Both the position numbers and the translations under genes were made by a program. This document shows positions 1-10,510 of a DNA stretch of 64,000 bases, piece after piece. The DNA is from Mesostigma viride (Eukaryota > Streptophyta > Mesostigmatophyceae > Mesostigmatales > Mesostigmataceae). Each line of letters begins with the position of its first letter. The first letter of the stretch is position 1. The notes beneath the pieces were generated by a model that did no database searches, was not told where the DNA came from, and saw only the letters and a list, made by a program, of their open reading frames with translations. The DNA is taken from positions 1 through 64,000 of the forward strand of contig RPFO01001697.1 in NCBI GenBank assembly GCA_009746045.1, in the 5' to 3' direction.

Positions 1-34
1 GACACGCCTTGGTCCGGCACGACCACTCGCCCCC

Positions 35-1718
35 CTACGTCGCAGCAATCGCCTCCTTGACGTTGATGTGGTTAGGCTGCCCCCGCCACTTGTAGGACAG
101 TGCCGTATGCCGGTGGCCACCGCCCAGCAGGCTGTAGTCCCCCTCCTTCATGCGTTCCAGGTCCCAGTCCTCACCAAACGTTACGGTTGTCGTCCGCCAC
201 CCCTGCGCTTCGCGCCAGGTTGCCAGCCGGGCACAATCGGCCCTAGGCAGGTCTCTATAGACCACCCCACCGCCGGAGCTGCTCGCGTCACTTGCGACGA
301 CCCGGTCAGAAAGGGGCGGGGCCCTGGCAGCCTTTAAAAAGGGGGCCAGGTCAATCGCTACCTGAAGCTCCCAGCGGCGCCCAGGCAGGGAGGCGTTCAT
401 GGCTGCTAGCAGCCGATACGTCTGAGACCACAATGAGAGCATGGGGCGGCAAAGCAGATGCATCCACACCCACTTCCCAAGCACAGAACTAAGTTGGTGG
501 TAGTATGTAAACCCACGATCCAAAATTTTATGAGTAGCAGCGATAACCGCCACCACCCGCTCAGGAACAGGCACCACGTCACCATCTCTCTGGTGAATGA
601 CACCCACCGCCTGCTCACCAGTCTGTTCTGTTGCCGCCCGTACCACCTTGTCAGACTCACCAGCCCAACAGCGGCGTAGGCAGCCTGAACATGATCTAGC
701 CGCTGCTTCACTCCATCCACCAAAGCACAATGCGTGAAATGGAGGTCATCGATCGTCACGGCATGCAAACCTTCCAGATCCTGCCGAGATTCGAAACACG
801 GCGAGGGCGCCAAGGGCGTAGCAGGGTCCTCCTCCAGCCTCAGGCGGACGGTCTGCCCGCCTCGTTAGCTTCTGCCACCAAAATCAACGCTGAAATGTCG
901 CTGCTCAGGCCACGACTAGCCTCCAACGGGGGCTTGGGGCCACAGTGGTACAGCACAGACTGGTGCACGCACTGGGCCACAGCGATGGCCAGCTTGTTTC
1001 CAATTGGCTAGCACAACATCCACGGCCACACCTTCCGATGTGGCCCACTAAGGCCCACAAGATCCGACCACACCGGCATCCACGCACAGTACCGCCGCAT
1101 CCAAGTGGGCAGGCGGAGCCTGTTGTAGTAGGAATCCAAATATGCTATGCCCCCAAATTCATCCTCCCCAGCGCGCGTGGGCAGATCGCAAATTACACCA
1201 AGGTGTGGTAAAAAAGCAGGCATAGGATCTGGTAGTGGCATGTTGCCACGCCCGTTGTCCACAATCAGCCGTATACGGCCGTCGGGGTTTCCGACCCCAA
1301 AAGTACCGTTCACCAGAGGCGGCTCCTCCTCAAAAAATCCACCCAAAATCCCCCTCTCCACCCACACCGTGCAAACCTGCGCGAACTCCTCCATGCTACA
1401 CCCCCGCGAGATCCGCATCGACTTCTGCAAGATCAGCTCTGCTGTGCTCAGCGTCTGTACCATTCTACTCTCATCATTCAAAATTGCTCCCCAAGAGGGG
1501 GGTAGTAAGTTCAGCACATCCACTTGGCCACCTTCCCCCGGACCAGGCAAGGCCAAGCGTGCGGCTACTAACGGTTCGTAAGGGGCTCCTTCAGCATATT
1601 CACCCCCATCCACTACAGATCCTGCCATTGCCGCTACGGAACCACCGTTCCGGCGGACAAAGGACCTGCAAGCATCATCAATCCCGTCTAGGGCCGCCTG
1701 CTGTAGAGGCCCGGGCAT
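35..1718 (-). pseudogene. reverse transcriptase-RNase H of YR retrotransposon copy A (frame-broken)
   Basis: The open stretch 1718-1008 (236 codons) holds the RT fingers: RGCSMEEF, then NGTFGVGNPDGRIRLIVD, then AYLDSYYNRLRLP and KVWPWMLC. The rest lies in other frames at 1007-35: the catalytic box HAVTIDDLHFTHC near 750, then VGVIHQRDG, GKWVWMHLLCRP, and an RNase H start with VVASDASSSGGGVVYRDLP and HINVKEAIAAT. The RNase H acidic residues D (SDAS) and E (VKEA) are retained. The product would copy element RNA and remove the template. At least two frame changes separate the pieces, so it is inactive as it stands. The order is the same as copy E, about 47 kb away. Confidence 0.75.
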
Positions 1719-1796
1719 ATGGGCTGAGTCTACAGCAGGCGGGTCTCGCCCCCCCCCCTCCCCCCATCCAGTTTAAAGCCCTAACCGCTTAGCAGG

Positions 1797-3023
1797 TTAG
1801 TGTGCAAGCATTAAAAGCCCAACGCATCCTATCGCGCCAACGGCCTGAGCGCACCTGCTGCCACCACGAGCTAGAAGCGGCGCTGGAAGAGGCAGCGGAA
1901 GGAGGCACCGCTCCCTAACTCCTTGTTGTTGTTGGAGGGGCCGCCCTGCCCCTTCTTGCCGGGGCCCTGCTCCAGCTTGTGCTGAAGCTTCCCCATGCTC
2001 ATCGCGGCCCGGACTGCTGGAGACGCCAGCATTGCCCCACCCCCTGGAATGGCAGCATTGCCGACGGAGTGCCCTTCCAGCCCGCCGACCCCACATCCAC
2101 AGCTGACATGCCGTGATCAGCTTCGCCAGGTACTCGCTGCTGCCATGCAGCTCCAGAATCACTTCGGAGCGTGGCGTTGCCCAGCAGCCGAATTCCGTTA
2201 TTCTTGTGTTCAGGATGCCAGCCATCTGCAGGATCAACATGCGCCTCTCCTCGCTGGCTGTGCTGCCCCCCTGCATCGTCAGCATTATCGACGCATGCAT
2301 GGACTTCCCCCCAAGGCTCTCCGCAGAGTCCAGCATCCCGGGCAGCACTGCCTCGAGCATGTTGCTCAGCAGGACCGGCGCTGCATTCCCGATCAGCGCC
2401 ACCCCCTTCGCGCGCGCCAGCCTGCCAGCAGTCGCTGCCCCTGCAGAGGTTGCAGCTGCTGGAGTCTTTCCCTGGTCCAGCAGCCTCGACATGGCCGCTG
2501 CAGTATCAGGTAGCCAATATCTCCTCCAGAGAGGGCGTTGCCCGGCCGGGTTGGAAAGCCACCCGTTGGGGTTGCATAGCCAGTGTCGGTCCTATGTTTC
2601 GGTCTAGGTCCGCCACGTCCCGGTCAGTTGCCCCAGGGGCGCCATCCTCCTCCCCACCGCCCGCTCCACCATGCCCCGCCCCTCCGCTCCCACCTGAAAA
2701 AGGGGAACACCCCCTGTTCCCACCGCACCTGTTGACGCTGGAGGAATTGGCTCTGCAATAGCCTCCCCCAGCTGCGCTGCTAGCACATCGACCAGGTCCT
2801 CCTCCATATCCCAATCGCTCAGTGACGAACCCCTTTCCTCCAGTGTGTCCATGACGTTCTCGGCACGCCCCTTGTTGAGCTTCCTGATTCGCTCTAGCCA
2901 GACCCCTGCCCCAAGGATCTTCTGAACCGCAGTGGCGGCCTCCTTTGGGGTGCATCCCGCCTTGGCTGCTTGCTCGAGTTTTGCTACGAAAGTGCGTTCT
3001 GGGGCTGTCACTGTGGTGATCAT
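1797..3023 (-). pseudogene. gag-like ORF of YR retrotransposon copy A (frame-broken)
   Basis: The product starts at the ATG at 3023. It has a helical N-terminal part containing GCTPKEAATAVQKILG and LNKGRAENVMDTLEERG, which aligns by eye with the N-terminus of copy E gag (GSTPKQVAVAAKELLG, LTKARATNCETALKERG). After a Pro/Gly-rich linker the frame changes. The C-terminal part carries EERRMLILQMAGILN, matching GERRKLMLQMAGVLD in copy E. Near 1950 the frame runs into the start of pol (VRERCLLPLP). A structural or nucleic-acid-binding role is inferred from its position upstream of reverse transcriptase. No zinc knuckle is visible. Confidence 0.6.
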
Positions 3024-3260
3024 GGTGGGTTATAATATTGCTTGATGTGTTGCCTTGCGTTTTGTTTTTTGTGATGTGGTCACGTGAGGTTCTCAGGCAA
3101 AAGAAACAACCTGCTTCCCTAGAATGGAAGCCCACCTGTTATAGCAACCACCTGTCCGGCCAACCCCTACGTGGGTGGCTGTGGGTGCCAGCACAAATTT
3201 TTTTTTCTGAAAAGTCTTATTTCTTTTTGTGCTATGTGGCGTTGCATTCTCCGCTCAGCA

Positions 3261-3295
3261 GATTATTCATAGATAAAATGAGCATAGCTCACCAA
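3261..3295 (-). promoter_or_regulatory. terminal hairpin plus TATA-like box of copy A
   Basis: On the minus strand this reads TTGGTGAGCTATGCTCATTT followed by TATCTATGA. TGAGC-TAT-GCTCA can fold into a small stem. The same arrangement (TTGTTGAGCTTCGCTCATTT then TATATATGA) begins both non-autonomous elements at 8462 and 55168. A 5' terminus with a promoter is inferred. Confidence 0.4.
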
Positions 3296-3640
3296 TTCCG
3301 GCGCTACTAATGTTTGACTTCCTGGCAACGAAATCTGGGGCGACGCATGTACAGAATTTCTGGTACGGCGCGTGGCCACAAAATCTGGAGCGGCGCATGT
3401 ACAAAATTAGGTCCGCATGTCATGCATGCATGCACGAACTAAACGCCCCTAGCGCCGGACGCCTAGACGGCGCCTGAAATATCGGATGACCAGATAATCA
3501 ACGATCCACCAACATCTCCAATTATTTTCCAAACAACTTGGTGCAAACTCTCTGTAAATCTTTATTTCCATCTGCCCCGCCTGCGAAAACATTAGTGACA
3601 GGCAAATGATCATAGAAAACCCAAAACACTGGAGTTGCAC
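3296..3640. other. no gene seen; AT-rich spacer
   Basis: There is no convincing open frame. A short local duplication (cgaaatctggggcgacgcatgtacaa and cacaaaatctggagcggcgca, each under 30 bases) lies at 3328-3405. The remainder is unassigned. Confidence 0.4.
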
Positions 3641-3823
3641 AGTCACTAGAAAGACAGTTTCAGGTGCAACACATGCGTGCACCAATATATGATTAGCAAC
3701 ATACCAATCAGACAGCTTCGGTGCCGGCTCCTGGGCTCCAGCAGGCAAAGGCAAGTTACACAACAAAAGGGCAGTGGGTTCAGACAAGAGCAGCCAAAAC
3801 AAGCACATGGAAGAAAGCCTTAC

Positions 3824-3895
3824 AGATCACGCATGTTGGACATAGATCCCAGCTGGTCTGGGATGGTGCCGCTTAGCTGGTTGATGAAAAGGCTC
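3824..3895 (-). CDS. 72-nt LRR exon, module 1
   Basis: This 72-nt exon is preceded on the minus strand by a cacag acceptor and followed by a gtaag donor. Read with one leading base and two trailing bases shared with neighbouring exons, it gives SLFINQLSGTIPDQLGSM plus SNMRD. This is one 24-residue plant-type LRR (LxxNxLSGxIPxxLGxLxxL). LRRs stack into a curved scaffold for ligand or protein binding. Its partner exon is at 4139-4198. The open frame, exact length and splice signals match the other exons. The full gene cannot be assembled from the window, and a duplicated pseudogene exon is possible. Confidence 0.65.
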
Positions 3896-4138
3896 CTGTG
3901 AAGGACAGAAATGTCAATCACACACAGCACCGATGAACCAGCACCCGAGAAACCCATGACAGTACCCAATTTGCTTAAAGTACATCATTGCTTGACATAC
4001 TGGGCATTGCCATAGACGTCGCTGAAATGAAGCACCTGGGCTCATCACAGGAGCCACAGAAAATGATATTCAATAAAATATAACAAGATCCGCGATAGCA
4101 TTCTCAGCGATAGTCTCTGTTTATACAGCCACACCTAC

Positions 4139-4198
4139 CTGCAAGATAGGATGTCCGCCAAGCTTGTGCCCTCAAGATAGATGGCGATAATGCCTTGC
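4139..4198 (-). CDS. 60-nt partner exon of the LRR module, module 1
   Basis: The exon is bounded by a ttttttag acceptor and a gtaggt donor and is exactly 60 nt. Its phase-2 boundaries fit those of the 72-nt exons. It reads QGIIAIYLEGTSLADILSCR. The IYLEGTSLxDI part resembles the first half of an LRR (LxxLxLxxNxLxxI), so it may encode a short or divergent repeat. It lies about 240 nt upstream of the LRR exon on the minus strand. Paralogues are intact at 26828 and 60004 and decayed elsewhere. Confidence 0.5.
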
Positions 4199-4580
4199 CT
4201 AAAAAAGAGAGGGAAAACGGTAGGCTCCACCGTGGAGGCGGTGAAGAGACTACACGCAGTACGTGTGGTCCCTTTCTCACATACTAGTATACAATTATAC
4301 CAATCAAGCACGAAATGTGCTGTCGGATTCCTATCACAGGTGTGCGCTGTCCCACGCCACAAGTTCAGTGTTTGCTCAGCACACTCATACTTGTAACAAT
4401 TACACAAGTCCTTTCAGAAGCTCATGAAAACTATTCTGGCGCAATCGTAACTATGTTGGTTATACAAAACATGAAACTGACGCGCATAACGGCCAAGCTT
4501 TGGTCACCAATCCTGAAGTGTTTAGTGTGTAGAATGCTGCACTGGTTCCATGCGTTATAGCATTACATGGCGGGCGGTGT

Positions 4581-5449
4581 ATGGCCATTTCTAGTTTGTT
4601 AGGTTAAGCAGCAATTAAGTCACTAGAGCTACACGACAAATTAAGAGGGGTTCCAAAACCCCATCCATTTGTGATGTTCGGCGATTTCAACGGTGCATCT
4701 AACAGTACCCCACTTAATATTTTGGTCAGAATCGGAAAAATAAAGCAAGTGGGGGGCTGTTTTCTAAGGGGCGTGGACATGTGTGTGCTGGCAGCTGCGA
4801 CGGGCAAACGTGCGCGCGTGCTGGCATAGAAACAAGGGGTGCGGGCGAAATTTGCTGCAGAGCTCTGTCAAAGTGCTATAGATGGGGAAATAAGCGGGGT
4901 GGGCTATTCTGCAAAAAAGGAACGTAAGCCCCCCCCCGAAAGTTTTGCGGCGGAGCCCTACTGTTGCTGACGGCTCATGAGGTGAGCCCGGGCCCCGCCG
5001 TCCTTAAGTGCCATTGGCACGAGATTCCAGGCCTCGTTTCCTTGTCATCGGATGTATGGGGTATGGCGCACGACAAGCCGTTCAAGCTGCCCTAAACTTG
5101 TCAGCCTTGGTGTGGCCAGCTGTTGCCGATCAGTGATGGCGCGGGGCTGACATAGCATCAACAGCCAAGTGCTTGTGAAAAAGAAATAAAATCTACCCTC
5201 CTCGGTTTTCTCCCCTTACCTGGGTTGTTGGCCGATGAGTGAGAAACTACACGTTTTCCTGAGCGTGGCACTATACCAAAATCTGAAACCATTAGTAGGT
5301 TTTCCGTGCCAGGTTCCAGTGCCTAAGGCCTTGATGTGGAACTCCACGGCAGGGCTGCAGTATCTGACTGCTGATTGCCAAGGAAGAGTGGTCGGGTGCA
5401 ATTGCCGGCATTGTAATCGACGACAAGTCTGTCAGCCCTTCTGTACAAA
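4581..5449. other. no gene seen
   Basis: Only short open frames with no recognisable features are present. A run of C at 4930-4937 and mixed AT/GC sequence are all I can report. Confidence 0.4.
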
Positions 5450-6055
5450 AAGCTTCACCAGCATCGTTCTTAAGTGGCCAGTTTTCAGACAGACCCGGGC
5501 CAGCAGGCCCAAAGTTGTCCGGCCGGCTCAGTTGCGCTTGCGCTTTATCGACTGCTGGGGTGTGTGATGAGAGCCTGCTCATCAACTAAAACCTGAAATA
5601 TGAAAAAGTTACTCCCCCAGGTGACAGTAATTGTGACAAGGAGGCATCGGGGGGCGTCTTTCAAGTTGTCGTCACGTTAGGGCGACACTGGCCATTCAGG
5701 GAGGCCGGTTATTGTTAAATGTGGCTTTTTCCCTTGTCGTTGCGTGCACATTCAACCCCCCTTTTAACTGGCCGAGGGCGGATCAAGGCTACTGTGGGGG
5801 CCCTGCGAAGGGTCATGAAGCATGGAGGCTTGCTACAGCCGCCGGCGATTGTAACGGTCGCGACCCTTGCGCCAGAGCAGCCTCAGGAGCCACTGAGCTG
5901 AAGTGGTTGGCGGAGCTTTCGGAAAGCACCAGGAAAAGGAGGGTTGTGTAACGAGACGTACAATCAATCATGAAATGGGTGCAGCGTGGCAGGCTCACCC
6001 TTAATAAATTAACACGTAACAGCCTTACGTGAGCATGTAAGTCCTCAGTGCAGTC

Positions 6056-6253
6056 AAGTGGGATGGGATGGGATGGGATGGGATGGGATGGGATGGGATG
6101 GGATGGGATGGGATGGGATGGGATGGGATGGGATGGGATGGGATGGGATGGGATGGGATGGGATGGGATGGGATGGGATGGGATGGGATGGGATGGGATG
6201 GATGGGATGGGATGGGATGGGATGGGATGGGATGGGATGGGATGGGATGGATG
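6056..6253. repeat. (GGGAT)n pentanucleotide array
   Basis: About 39 tandem units with one phase-shifting 4-base unit near 6200. It lies inside the 3' UTR of the non-LTR element, so its open frames (WDGMG) are artefacts. Confidence 0.95.
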
Positions 6254-6414
6254 GAGCTATCTAGCTATCTAAGACCTAGTTACAGGGTTGTGGGCACCAC
6301 GGCCTGAATCTCCGTGAATGCCAAACCTGGTCACACGCGGAGCCCCCACTGGCTTGGGGACATTCTCTTTCATTACTACCTGCCACCTGTCCTTGCGAAC
6401 CATCTGCCTCCAGA

Positions 6415-7510
6415 CTAGAGACATGCCAGGGGGCTGCCCCGGCGTGAGCCCAGTGCGACGTGGGTAACACATATCCATGCCAACTGTAGTCTATCCTGGA
6501 AAGTCCACGGGTGGCGGCCCTGCCGCGCTCGGCCCCGGGCACGCCGTGTGAGAACAAAATGCCCAGGTTGGGCGGGCTTGGTGCCTGCTGAGCTATCCAT
6601 CGTGTCTACCTGATCTGTGCGTGCGAGGTGCCCGGCTAGGCCCAGGGGCCTGTGCCTAATAACATGGGAAGCATACGGTAAATCAGCATACAAATCCTCA
6701 TGGTGAATGTGCATGCTAAATGGAATATTGAGCGCACTACATAGCATCTTGGTGACCGCGCCCTCAAGTTGCTGCTCCAGCTCCTGCGTTAGCGTCCACG
6801 TCTCGGCTCCATAGGTCACGATCGTCAGGATGACGACCTTGAAAAGGTTGCGTTTGACAGTCCGGGGCAGGGCGGGGTGGCTCCGCCATGCAGCGACGGC
6901 GCTCGTGGAGCTGTGCCCAGGCCATATCAATCCGGGTCCTCATGTCGTCCTCGCAGTCGGGGAGCCAGCGCTGCCGAGCAGCTTGAAGCGACCGGAAGCG
7001 GGGAAGGCAACTGGGGTGTCGTCTAAGAGGGGAAGCTCGGGGGAGGCACGGCCAGGCCGAGGGCCATGGCGTCCGTCTTGGGGCTGATTTCGAGACCAAC
7101 AGCCCGGGCCTCGAGAGCCAGGCAGTCCAACCAAAGTTGGGCAGACGCTGGTTGCTCAAGGAGAGTGATGTCGTCCGCATTAATAAGCTCAGCGAGTAAA
7201 TGCTTGCTAGTCGGCCCCCCTTCCCCGGGCTCATTCTAAATCTCGAGGCCAGGGGCTTGGCCAGCAATGCTAGCAAAGCGGGCACGTGCCTGGCACACAA
7301 CATAATCCACTACAATAATGAACAGGTACGGTGACCGGACGCAGCCCTGCCAGACGCCTGTCTGCAGTGGACCTGGCGGGGTATTGCCGTATTGAGTGCG
7401 CACCAAAGTGGTCGACCCCTCATACAGCGTGCGGATGATAGCAATCAGGGGGGTGGGGACGCGAGCGCGGGTGAGAACGGCCCAAAGAGCGTCCCAGAGA
7501 ACAGAGTCGA
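6415..7510 (-). pseudogene. non-LTR reverse transcriptase, C-terminal part
   Basis: The minus strand gives GVWQGCVRSPYLFIIVVDYV near 7365-7300 (RT motif with GxxQGxxxSPxLF), then NADDITLLEQPAS near 7180 (the YADD box with Y replaced by N). After a frame change it gives LFKVVILTIVTYGAETWTL and LEGAVTKMLCSALNI, a typical C-terminal region of non-LTR pols, then RHRPLGLAGHLARTDQ. The YADD change and frame breaks make it inactive. The clade is not determined. Its nearest relatives in the window are at 12500 and 62500. Confidence 0.75.
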
Positions 7511-8110
7511 ATGCCCAGGATAGCGATGGCTCACCCCTGGTTTCTGCAATTGCCCGATAACTGTTTTAATCAAATGTTGCATGTTGAATTGGTACTAATA
7601 GTGGGAATAGAATCGTCGTTTTTTGAATGTGATTTCTTTATAATGTATGAGAATGAGCGCCGCTATGTGAGTGGTACGACGGGACGGTGGGGCTTGGGCT
7701 GGACCTGGTCCACGAGTTTTATTTACATGGCCAGCGGTGTATGGCCATCTCTAGTTTGAGAATCATTTCAGTTAGTGTTGCGGACAGCTGATGAGGCGAG
7801 CCCGGCTCCCCCCACCCTAAAAGTGCCATTTGCATGAAATTCTAGGTCTCTTTTTCTTGTCCCCAGTCCCACCCTCCCTCCCTTCTTGTGTTTGCTTCTA
7901 GGGTAATGAAAGCTACAATCAATCAGGGAATGGGTGCACCTGGGCATTCTCTCGGAGGTCCATGTCGAGGGTCACTTCTACATGGCCAACAGCAATCTTG
8001 TATCTTACCATTTATCTATCCAAGCGCCAGAGTGGTGGCGGGAATATTAGGGGCTCCCTGATGCATGGTCCACAGATGTCGAGGTGCCGCGACGGGGTAG
8101 GAGCGCCTGG

Positions 8111-8461
8111 CCAGTGTTGAAGGCGGTACCGTTGACTCCGGTGCTTCCCAAGGGAAATACATGTATGCTGTTGTTTCAGCAGTGACACGGACACAGTCCT
8201 GTCTGGGTCAGAGCGACAGTGATGGTAAAATACTGCAAAGATCTGGTGGTTGGGCGGAAGTGATGCAGGGCTCTTCTGTTGATAGCACAGGGGGTGCACG
8301 TCCCAGCAACTGTGGAGGTTACTCCAAGTGCTCATAGGGATATGGCAGATGGCCATGCTTTGGTTCCAGCTGGGTGCAGTCGAGTTCATCCCAGTTATGG
8401 ACAGGACAGAGCAGGCAGCCCTACGGCTGTAACCAAGGCACCACCTGTGAATTTACAAACT
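8111..8461. other. no gene seen
   Basis: Unassigned sequence between repeat G and the split-repeat element. The short open frames on both strands have no recognisable motif. Confidence 0.4.
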
Positions 8462-10475
8462 TGTTGACCTTCGCTCATTTTATATATGACGCGTGGATGG
8501 GCTCAAAGGGGACCGACCTGCCGTAGGTAGCGTAATACTAGCGCTTGTCACGAGGGTAGTGCACCGGCCGGCCTTTTTGTGCCGACGCTAAGTGTGGTTC
8601 CGAAGTGCAGGCCAAGGAATCTTCTAACGTACGTCACTAGACCTTGTACCTGCGCCAGCTGTCAGGCGTGGCGCAACTGTGATGGGCAGTCAGTACTTAG
8701 CGTGGTGTAAGGGAGGTTGAAAGGCCTCTTTTCAGCTTCGCAACTTGGTCCCAGAATTTGCTGGCAAGGTCGGCTGGCTACTATGGCGGCTGCGCTGAAT
8801 GTAAGACGATGCTGTCGGCCTCTTCGGGCGTGGAGAGGCCTAAAATAAAATTCTTCATGTTCGCCACCAACCAATACAGGCCACAGTAATGGTTGGTGGC
8901 TGGGGGGCTCTACGATTTGAGTAAAAGGGTGTGATTTCTGGCGCTAGGCCCACTGACGATTCCCCTCTACCCCTGGGTGCGGCAAGCAGCTTCCTGACAC
9001 CGGGGGAGCTGAGTTTCTAGTCGGCCAACGTCAGGGAAGGAGCCATACAGGCCAGGGCCAGCGGCTACGGTGGAAAGAATCACAGGCGGAGGCGAATCTG
9101 CCTTAAGCGTGGAGATGGCTAGCGCGGGGTGCCAGGGTAGCCCATAACTGCCAGGAGCCTGACAGTGGACCCAATCTTTCGGCCTGTGGCCAGACGGGAG
9201 TTTCAGGATGCGACCTCGGCTGGAGCAAATCTTGGTGGGAGGAGCGCGCTCTTCATCGTTGCCCAGTTTTTCAGCAAAGAATGGTCGCCTGGCGGGGCTG
9301 AAATTCTGGCTGTTTCACCGCCTTTGTTTTAATCCTATATTATGCATTAGCCCTTATGGGAAAGACGGCTAGGAGTTGGGTTCTGCAAGGTGGGCATATC
9401 TATGCCATAAATTTCCCCACCAGATGACAAGCCCTGGTCGGGGCGTTTGGCTCTGCAGTTTCCGTCCAAGCCAGCGCCTCGGAAGGGTAGAGGGCCTACC
9501 GCCACAATGGCTTCAACGCTGGGAAATCCCAGCCTCAGGGGTGGGGCTGGCAATGGGTCCTGGGCTTGTGAGAGATGGTCCGGGGGCGTAAGGCCTAATG
9601 AGCAGCCGCTGGAAACCGCCCCCCGAACGGGGGGGACGACATGGGTGCCGCCCTGCGTCCGCCTGGAAACCGTAGCGGCCACACAGGGGCGGCAATACAG
9701 CCGCGGCAGCGTGCGGGAGGGGGCCCATGGGCGGAAAGAAACTCGGCACCAATGCTGGCGACAGTCGTGGTGGCCAGGTAGGAGGTGTGGGGGCAACACC
9801 TTGTGTTCGAGTATGCTGGGCCCCCAGCATGGTGCTACAATAACCAACGTGATAATGATGTGCACTGAGTTTGAAGGTGTGGTGTAGGCTGTACGTATAA
9901 GGCCTAGCACACAAAAATGTAAAATATTTGCTTCTCTTGGTGGGAAGGAACACTAATGGACCAAAACAAGGAATGTATTGGTTGAGCTTCGCTCATTTTC
10001 TACATGATGCGTGGACGGGCTCGAAGGGGAACGACCTGGTGAAGGTAGCGTGACGCTAGCGCTTGTCATGAGGATAAAGCACAGGCCGGCCTTTTTATGC
10101 CGATGCTAAGTGTGGTTCCGAAGTGCAGGCCTAGGTAGCTTTTAAAATACGTCACAAGACCTTGTACCTGCTCCAGCTGTCAGGCGTGGCGCAACTGTGA
10201 TGGGCAGTCAGTACTTAGAGAGAAGTAGGGGACGTAGGGAGGCCTCTTTTCAGCTCCCACCCACCCACCCACCCACCCATGCACCCACCCACCCACCCAC
10301 CACCACCACCCACCACCCACCCACCCACCCACCCACCCACCCACCCACCCACCCACCCACCCACCCACCCACCCACCCACCCACCCACCACCCACCCACC
10401 CACCCACCCACCCACCCACCCACCCACCCACCACCCACCCACCCACCCACCCACCACCACCCACCCACCCACCAC

Positions 10476-10510
<35 letters not shown>

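Larger units (their letters stand above)
1..3295 (-). mobile_element. YR (PAT/DIRS-like) retrotransposon copy A, cut by window edge
   Basis: Read on the minus strand, this stretch gives a terminal hairpin and TATA-like box (near 3295-3261), a gag-like region (3023-1797), then reverse transcriptase (1718-1008) and RNase H (to about 35). The recombinase part would lie beyond position 1. Gene order and protein similarity match copies D and E in this window. Several frame changes break the reading frames, so it is a decayed autonomous element. The family assignment comes from RNase H motifs here and from the recombinase of copies D and E. Confidence 0.8.
3640..4580 (-). repeat. LRR module repeat, copy 1
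   Basis: This duplicated genomic module contains the 72-nt and 60-nt exons plus intron sequence shared with six other places. Landmarks on the plus strand are a block starting gacagtttcaggtgc, a block with GTGCCGGCTCCTGGGCTCC, and, beyond the 60-nt exon, a block reading CCAATCAAGCACGAAATGTG. The part between the exons is shorter here than in modules 2 and 4, which indicates a deletion. Confidence 0.7.
6001..7527 (-). mobile_element. 5'-truncated non-LTR retrotransposon, copy 1
   Basis: The element interrupts repeat G and is flanked by GGCTCACCC at 5992-6000 and 7528-7536, a target-site duplication. The uninterrupted site is at 19563-19600. On the minus strand it encodes the end of an RT, then a 3' UTR that holds a (CATCC)n array and a conserved terminal segment. 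Missing 5' sequence and a flanking duplication are typical of target-primed insertion. Confidence 0.8.
5450..8110 (+). repeat. dispersed repeat G, copy 1 (split by a non-LTR insertion)
   Basis: 5450-6000 and 7528-8110 together match 18700-22140 (same strand) and, reverse-complemented, 32518-33020 and 27000-27147. Landmarks are ATTGTTAAATGTGGCTTT, CTTGCTACAGCCGCCGGCGA and a tail reading GGAATATTAGGGGCTCCCTG. No coding capacity is evident. The tail has one copy of the 45-bp unit (about 7990-8035) that is expanded about 45-fold in copy 2. Confidence 0.7.

Noticed and set aside
6056-6253. Telomeric repeat
   Set aside because: GGGAT units are internal to a retrotransposon flanked by a target duplication, not at a chromosome end.
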